From: Gemmobacter aquarius
Lineage (GTDB): Bacteria > Pseudomonadota > Alphaproteobacteria > Rhodobacterales > Rhodobacteraceae
NCBI RefSeq assembly: GCF_003060865.1
Contig: NZ_CP028919.1
Location: 168,501-232,500 of the forward strand
DNA: 64,000 bases
Reading direction: 5' to 3'
Position 1 is the stretch's first letter, and each line of letters begins with the position of its first letter. The translations under genes were made by a program, and so were the position numbers. The notes beneath the pieces are model-generated. The model worked only from the letters and a program-made list of their open reading frames with translations, was not told the DNA's origin and made no database searches. This document shows positions 59,987-64,000 of the stretch, piece after piece.

Positions 59987-61015
59987 ATGCGGACTTCGAA
60001 GGTTGTGCATGTGGTGTCTTGCCATGCCGAGGGCGAGGTGGGCGATGTGATCGTGGGGGGCGTGCTGCCTCCGCCCGGCGCTACGGTGTGGGAGCAATCG
60101 CGCTGGATCGCGGCGGATGAAGGGTTGCGGAACTTCGTGCTGAACGAACCGCGGGGGGGCGTGTTCCGGCATGTGAACCTGTTGGTGCCGCCAAAAGACC
60201 CGCGCGCACAGATGGGCTGGATCATCATGGAACCCGCCGACACGCCGCCGATGTCGGGGTCGAATTCGATTTGCGTGGCCACGGTGTTGCTGGATACCGG
60301 GATCATCCCGATGACCGAACCCGTGACGCGGATGGTGCTGGAAGCGCCGGGCGGGTTGATCGAGGTGGAAGCCCTGTGCCGCAATGGCAAGGCTGAACGG
60401 ATCAGCGTGAAGAACGTGCCTTCGTTCGTGGACCGTCTGGGGGCGGTGATCGAGGTCGAGGGGATCGGGACGCTGACGGTGGATACCGCCTATGGCGGCG
60501 ACAGTTTCGTGCTGGTCGATGCAGGTGCGGCGGGTGTCGAGATTGCGCCGGTGAATGCCCGCGAGATTGCCGTGACGGGGATGAAGATCACCAAGGCGGC
60601 GAACGAGCAGCTGGGGTTCCGGCATCCGGCGAACGACTGGAATCACATCAGCTTTTGCCAGTTCACCGATCCGGTCGTGCGCGAGGGCGGGGTGCTGACG
60701 GGCAAGAACGCGGTGGCGATCCGGCCCGGCAAGATCGACCGTTCGCCCACCGGCACGGGGTGTTCGGCGCGGATGGCGGTGCTGTTTGCGCGGGGCGAGA
60801 TGCAGATCGGCGACCGTTTCGTGGGCCGGTCGATCATCGATACCGAGTTCCATTGCCGGATCGATTCGGCGGTGGATATCAACGGAACGGCGGGGATCAG
60901 CCCCGTGATTTCGGGGCGGGCCTGGGTGATCGGAACGCATCAGTTGATGGTGGACCCGGACGATCCGTTTCAGGCCGGGTATCGGCTGTCGGACACGTGG
61001 CCTGCGGATTTGTGA
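59987..61015 (+). CDS. Proline-racemase-family trans-3-hydroxy-L-proline dehydratase
   Basis: 342 residues. The family framework is present ([20 protein letters not shown], then [11 protein letters not shown] and [14 protein letters not shown]). The two catalytic positions are Ser90 and Thr255 where racemases and epimerases have Cys. A threonine at the second position is the mark of trans-3-hydroxy-L-proline dehydratases (human L3HYPDH has Thr273), so the enzyme probably forms delta-1-pyrroline-2-carboxylate by dehydration. It follows the transporter ATPase by 9 bp in the same operon. The Ldh2-type reductase next door would use the product. Confidence 0.82.
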   Translation: MRTSKVVHVVSCHAEGEVGDVIVGGVLPPPGATVWEQSRWIAADEGLRNFVLNEPRGGVFRHVNLLVPPKDPRAQMGWIIMEPADTPPMSGSNSICVATVLLDTGIIPMTEPVTRMVLEAPGGLIEVEALCRNGKAERISVKNVPSFVDRLGAVIEVEGIGTLTVDTAYGGDSFVLVDAGAAGVEIAPVNAREIAVTGMKITKAANEQLGFRHPANDWNHISFCQFTDPVVREGGVLTGKNAVAIRPGKIDRSPTGTGCSARMAVLFARGEMQIGDRFVGRSIIDTEFHCRIDSAVDINGTAGISPVISGRAWVIGTHQLMVDPDDPFQAGYRLSDTWPADL

Positions 61016-61021
61016 TTAGGG

Positions 61022-61053
61022 CTCCCGCCGCTAGATAATGGCGGCGGGGGTTT
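61022..61053. terminator. Terminator between convergent genes
   Basis: CCCGCCGC at 61024-61031 pairs with GCGGCGGG at 61041-61048 around a 9-base loop, followed by GGTTT. It lies 8 bp after the dehydratase stop and before the convergent reductase stop at 61059. Confidence 0.75.
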
Positions 61054-61058
61054 CTATT

Positions 61059-62084
61059 TTAGTCGATCGCGGCGAGGCCGAGGGATTCGAGGCGGGCGAG
61101 CTGGGCGAGTTCGGCTTCGGTCAGGGCGATGCCTTGGGCTTCGGATTCGGCGCGGGCGGTGAAGCGGCGTTGCGAGGGGAGGCGGGCGCCTTGGTCGCCG
61201 ATGGCGGCGAAGAGGCGTTCGCCTTCGGCGATGGGGTCGCGGCCTGTGTTGGCGGAAAAGCGGGCGGGATCGAAGGCGAGGATCAGCGCGCCGTGGCGGG
61301 GCAGAAGGCTGGTGCCACCCATGAAGTCGTAGGCTTCCTTGCTCATGAACTCGCCTAGCATCGCGCCTGCCATGAGTTCGATCATGGTCGAGATGGCTGA
61401 CCCTTTGTGCCCGCCAAAGGGAAGCATCGCGCCGGCGAGGGCTTCGGTCGGGTCGGTGGTGGGGGTGCCGTTGGCATCGACCGCCCAACCTTCGGGAATG
61501 GGTTTGCCTGCGCGGTGGTGGAGTTCGATCTCGCCGCGTGCGGCGACGCTGGTGGCGAAGTCGAAGACGTAAGGGTGCGGGCCGGTGCGCGGGTAGGCAA
61601 AGGCGAAGGGGTTGGTGCCCAGAAGCGGCAGGGTGCCGCCGCTGGGGGCGACCGAGGAATAGCTGGGGCACATGGAAAGGGAGGCGAGGCCCTCGCGGGC
61701 GAGGTCTTCCACCTCGTACCAGAGGGCCGAGAAGTGCAGGCAATCGCGGATCACGAGGGCGGCGAGGCCGTGTTGGCGTGTGCGGTCGATCAGGGTTGCG
61801 CGGGCGTCTTCGAACGCGGGGCAGGCGAAGCCGCCGCCTGCGTCGATTTCAAGGATGGGTCCGGTGCTGTCGCGCAGGCGGGGGATGGCGTCGGGGACGA
61901 CCTTGCCCGCTTTCAGCACGCGCAGGCAGCCTTCGATGCGGTAGATGCCGTGAGATTTGCAGTTGTCGCGTTCGCCCGCGACGATGACGCGGGCCATGGC
62001 GCGGGCGGTTTCAGCCCGGATGCCTGCCGTGGCGAAGATGCCTGTGACCCTGTCTTCAAGGTCGCGGATGGAGATGTTGGACAT
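61059..62084 (-). CDS. Ldh2/malate-dehydrogenase-family imino-acid reductase (DpkA-like)
   Basis: 341 residues of the Ldh2 (malate/L-lactate dehydrogenase-like) fold: ERDNCKSHGIYRIEGCLRVL, VIRDCLHFSALWYEVEDLA with the catalytic His, GTNPFAFAYP, VFDFATSVAARGEI and PFGGHKGSAISTMIELMAG. This family includes DpkA, the NADPH-dependent delta-1-piperideine-2-carboxylate/delta-1-pyrroline-2-carboxylate reductase. Beside two 3-hydroxyproline dehydratases the role is probably to reduce pyrroline-2-carboxylate to L-proline. It starts 12 bp after the regulator stop. Confidence 0.88.
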   Translation of the reverse strand: MSNISIRDLEDRVTGIFATAGIRAETARAMARVIVAGERDNCKSHGIYRIEGCLRVLKAGKVVPDAIPRLRDSTGPILEIDAGGGFACPAFEDARATLIDRTRQHGLAALVIRDCLHFSALWYEVEDLAREGLASLSMCPSYSSVAPSGGTLPLLGTNPFAFAYPRTGPHPYVFDFATSVAARGEIELHHRAGKPIPEGWAVDANGTPTTDPTEALAGAMLPFGGHKGSAISTMIELMAGAMLGEFMSKEAYDFMGGTSLLPRHGALILAFDPARFSANTGRDPIAEGERLFAAIGDQGARLPSQRRFTARAESEAQGIALTEAELAQLARLESLGLAAID

Positions 62085-62096
62085 TCTGTTCCGGGG

Positions 62097-62720
62097 TTAT
62101 CGGGCGAAGTCGACGTCGGTCGATATCCAGAAAATTCTGGTTTCTGTATCGTCCAACGCGCGGATCGCGTGTTTCAGGGTGCTGTCGTAATAGGCGCAAT
62201 CGCCGATGCCGAGTTCGACGGGCGCGTAATGTTCCACCTGAAGCTCGACGCGGCCGGAGAGGACGTAGATACATTCCTCGCCTTCATGCGCGCCGAGGTC
62301 TTTGGAGTGAAGTTTGCCGCGCCGGTCGATGGTGGCGACAAGGGGGATGATCTTTTTCTCGGACAGGGCCGAGCAGAGCACCTCGTATTCGTAGGCTGAT
62401 GTGCGTTCCTTGCTGCCGGTGCCTGCGCGGGTCACGGTCATGCGGGTTTTGGCGGTGTCGCTGCCCGCTTCGGCGGACAAGAGGCGTTCTATGCCGACGC
62501 CGTACCCCCGCGCCACGCGCACGAGGTTTTCATAGCTGGGCGAGACGCGGCCATTCTCGATCTTGTGGATGGTCGAGAGCGCAAGGCCTGTCCGCTGGGC
62601 GGCACCTTCGAGCGTCAGGCCGCAATCCTGACGCAGCGTCTTCATCCGCTGGCCAAGGTCGGCGCGGAGCTTTTCACGCTCTTCCGCCCATGTCGCCTCG
62701 TCGGCGTTCTCTTGGTCCAT
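62097..62720 (-). CDS. XRE-type regulator with C-terminal cupin
   Basis: 207 residues from the ATG at 62720, preceded by a purine-rich site. The helix-turn-helix is RMKTLRQDCGLTLEGAAQRTGLALSTIHKIENG. The C-terminal cupin contains HSKDLGAHEGEECIYVLSGRVELQ, which can bind a small ligand. Proteins of this layout control amino-acid and amine catabolic operons. It diverges from the aconitase-X gene and lies next to the reductase, so it is the best candidate regulator for the whole hydroxyproline cluster. A longer start at 62804 is possible but adds no recognised residues. Confidence 0.85.
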   Translation of the reverse strand: MDQENADEATWAEEREKLRADLGQRMKTLRQDCGLTLEGAAQRTGLALSTIHKIENGRVSPSYENLVRVARGYGVGIERLLSAEAGSDTAKTRMTVTRAGTGSKERTSAYEYEVLCSALSEKKIIPLVATIDRRGKLHSKDLGAHEGEECIYVLSGRVELQVEHYAPVELGIGDCAYYDSTLKHAIRALDDTETRIFWISTDVDFAR

Positions 62721-62898
62721 CGACCAACCCTCGATTTTCACATCGGCCACAGTTTTTTCTTTTATTACTACATATGCTACACTATGCATAAGGCATTGCC
62801 CCACACAACGACAGATTTACTAGCATGTGTTGCGGCGCCAAGGGTTAACGGCAAGAGTCGTTTTTGATGCCTAAAAGAATAGCAATCAGGGGGTTACG

Positions 62899-64000
62899 GT
62901 GGGAAAACTCATCGTGTCGGCGGATGTCGGCGGGCGGGTGCTGGTTTGCACCGAGGGATTGAGCTTTTGGGGCGGGGTCGATGCGCGGACGGGCGTGATC
63001 GTCGACGCGCACCATCCGCAGCATGGCGAGGCTTTGGGCGGTCGTGTCGTGCTGATGCCGACAAGCCGCGGGTCTTGCACCGGAAGCGGCGTGCTGCTGG
63101 GGCTGACCTTTGCCGGCAACGCTCCGGCGGCGCTGATCTTCCGCGAGAGCGAGGATATCCTGACGCTGGGGGCGGTGATTGCGGGGCGCATGTTCGGCAA
63201 TGGGGTCGCGGTGGTGCGGCTGGGGGCTGACGATTACGACGCGGTCAGCCGGCTGGATGCGGTGACGATCACCGATGGCGTGCTGGCGGGCGGCGATCTG
63301 CGAATCGTGCTGGAGCGGATCACGACCGATGCGCTGGAGCTGACCGATGCCGACCGCGCCATGCTGGCCGGGCAGGCGGGGGTCGCGCCACAGGTGGCGA
63401 TGGAGACGATCTGCACCATGGCCGCGGCGCAGGGGGCGACACGGCTGACCGATGTGACGCGCGTGCATATCGACGGCTGCATCTATGCCAGCCCCGCCTT
63501 CCTGACCTTTGCCCGCCGCATGGCGGATATGGGGGCGCGGGTAAAGGTGCCGACCACGATGAACGCGATTTCGGTCGACCATGCGAATTGGCGCAGCCAG
63601 GGCGTGGCTGAAGATTTCGGCGATCCGGCTGCCAAGCTGGCCGATGCCTATGTGGAAATGGGCGCGCGGCCAAGTTTCACCTGCGCGCCCTATCTGTTCG
63701 CGGACAAGCCCGCCAAGGGGGAAGATATCGCCTGGGCGGAATCGAATGCGGTGATCTATGCCAACAGCATCCTCGGGGCGCGGACGGTCAAACTGCCCGA
63801 CTTTCTTGACCTGTGCATTGCGCTGACGGGGCGGGCGCCACGGTCGGGCGTCTATCTGGTCGAGAATCGCGCGCCGCAGCGGATCGTCGAGGTGAATCTG
63901 CCCGAGGGGGTGGATGATGCCTTCTGGCCGATGCTGGGCTGGCTGGCGGGGCAGGCAGCGCCCGATTGTATTCCCCTTATACGGGGGCTGGAAGCGGCGC
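62899..64000 (+). CDS. Aconitase-X-type cis-3-hydroxy-L-proline dehydratase, C-terminus beyond window
   Basis: The GTG at 62899 with AGGGGG upstream opens a frame that runs off the right edge (367 codons seen). The first 130 residues are the swivelling domain that is a separate small subunit in type II AcnX ([32 protein letters not shown]). The rest is the large catalytic domain ([53 protein letters not shown]). This fused form is type I AcnX, shown in Azospirillum (LhpI) to dehydrate cis-3-hydroxy-L-proline. The [2Fe-2S]-ligand region cannot be checked fully because the gene is cut. Confidence 0.9.
   Translation, partial: MGKLIVSADVGGRVLVCTEGLSFWGGVDARTGVIVDAHHPQHGEALGGRVVLMPTSRGSCTGSGVLLGLTFAGNAPAALIFRESEDILTLGAVIAGRMFGNGVAVVRLGADDYDAVSRLDAVTITDGVLAGGDLRIVLERITTDALELTDADRAMLAGQAGVAPQVAMETICTMAAAQGATRLTDVTRVHIDGCIYASPAFLTFARRMADMGARVKVPTTMNAISVDHANWRSQGVAEDFGDPAAKLADAYVEMGARPSFTCAPYLFADKPAKGEDIAWAESNAVIYANSILGARTVKLPDFLDLCIALTGRAPRSGVYLVENRAPQRIVEVNLPEGVDDAFWPMLGWLAGQAAPDCIPLIRGLEAA

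Noticed and set aside
62751..62777. T-rich segment upstream of the XRE-cupin gene as a third copy of the operator motif
   Set aside because: Only the T6-C part matches; the rest aligns poorly with the two copies at 56875 and 56981.

Overview
The window is high-GC DNA from an alphaproteobacterium, most likely a Rhodobacteraceae (Rhodobacterales) member. The indications are a Rhizobium-like exo polysaccharide set, an HWE-family histidine kinase, an RTX-tailed secreted protease, promoters of the alphaproteobacterial EcfG general-stress type (GGAAC-N17-GTT) and hydroxyproline catabolism genes. No rRNA, tRNA, CRISPR array, insertion sequence or prophage was recognised.

Region 1 (1-23.2 kb) makes and exports a cell-surface polysaccharide. 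It begins with glycosyltransferases, a nucleotide-sugar module (RfbF cytidylyltransferase, NAD-dependent epimerase, RfbC-like epimerase, SAF-type oxidoreductase) and a decayed acyltransferase. Two GT2 enzymes, an ABC exporter and a succinoglycan-style set follow: ExoM-, ExoK-, ExoF-, ExoP-, GalU/ExoN-, ExoQ-, ExoY-, ExoA- and ExoL-like, then a TolC-type lipoprotein. Genes switch strand often and several convergent pairs overlap at their stops. The ExoP homologue has lost its kinase P-loop.

Region 2 (23.3-39.8 kb) is a stress island. It holds a large catalase, an SDR with an internal deletion, a NUDIX protein, two YciE/DUF892 proteins, a PRC-barrel protein, a KGG-repeat protein, small membrane proteins, a zinc alcohol dehydrogenase, a subtilisin-RTX protease, an HWE kinase, a receiver-only response regulator and an HPt protein. 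At least seven GGAAC-N17-GTT promoters lie 28-38 nt before start codons. One is a perfect palindrome between two divergent genes.

Region 3 (39.8-43.1 kb) is a TetR regulator with two palindromic operators facing an iorAB-like molybdenum hydroxylase pair.

Region 4 (43.1-50.7 kb) is a sugar or sugar-acid locus: RbsB/RbsC/RbsA-type transporter, RspB-like dehydrogenase, mannitol-dehydrogenase-family (UxaB/UxuB) reductase, KDG-type kinase and a GntR regulator. The combination suggests L-galactonate or L-gulonate use.

Region 5 (50.9-64 kb) has an exonuclease, then a hydroxyproline cluster: Fe-S flavoenzyme demethylase/reductase, 4-hydroxyproline 2-epimerase, D-amino-acid dehydrogenase, DapA-family deaminase, amino-acid ABC transporter, trans-3-hydroxyproline dehydratase, Ldh2-type imino-acid reductase, XRE-cupin regulator and an aconitase-X-type cis-3-hydroxyproline dehydratase that runs off the end.

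Ten genes carry one frameshift each. Every one is explained by one missing base in a G/C-rich run (nine in mononucleotide runs of 4-6), so sequencing error is more likely than real decay. Two other genes (acyltransferase, SDR) have large internal deletions that this does not explain.
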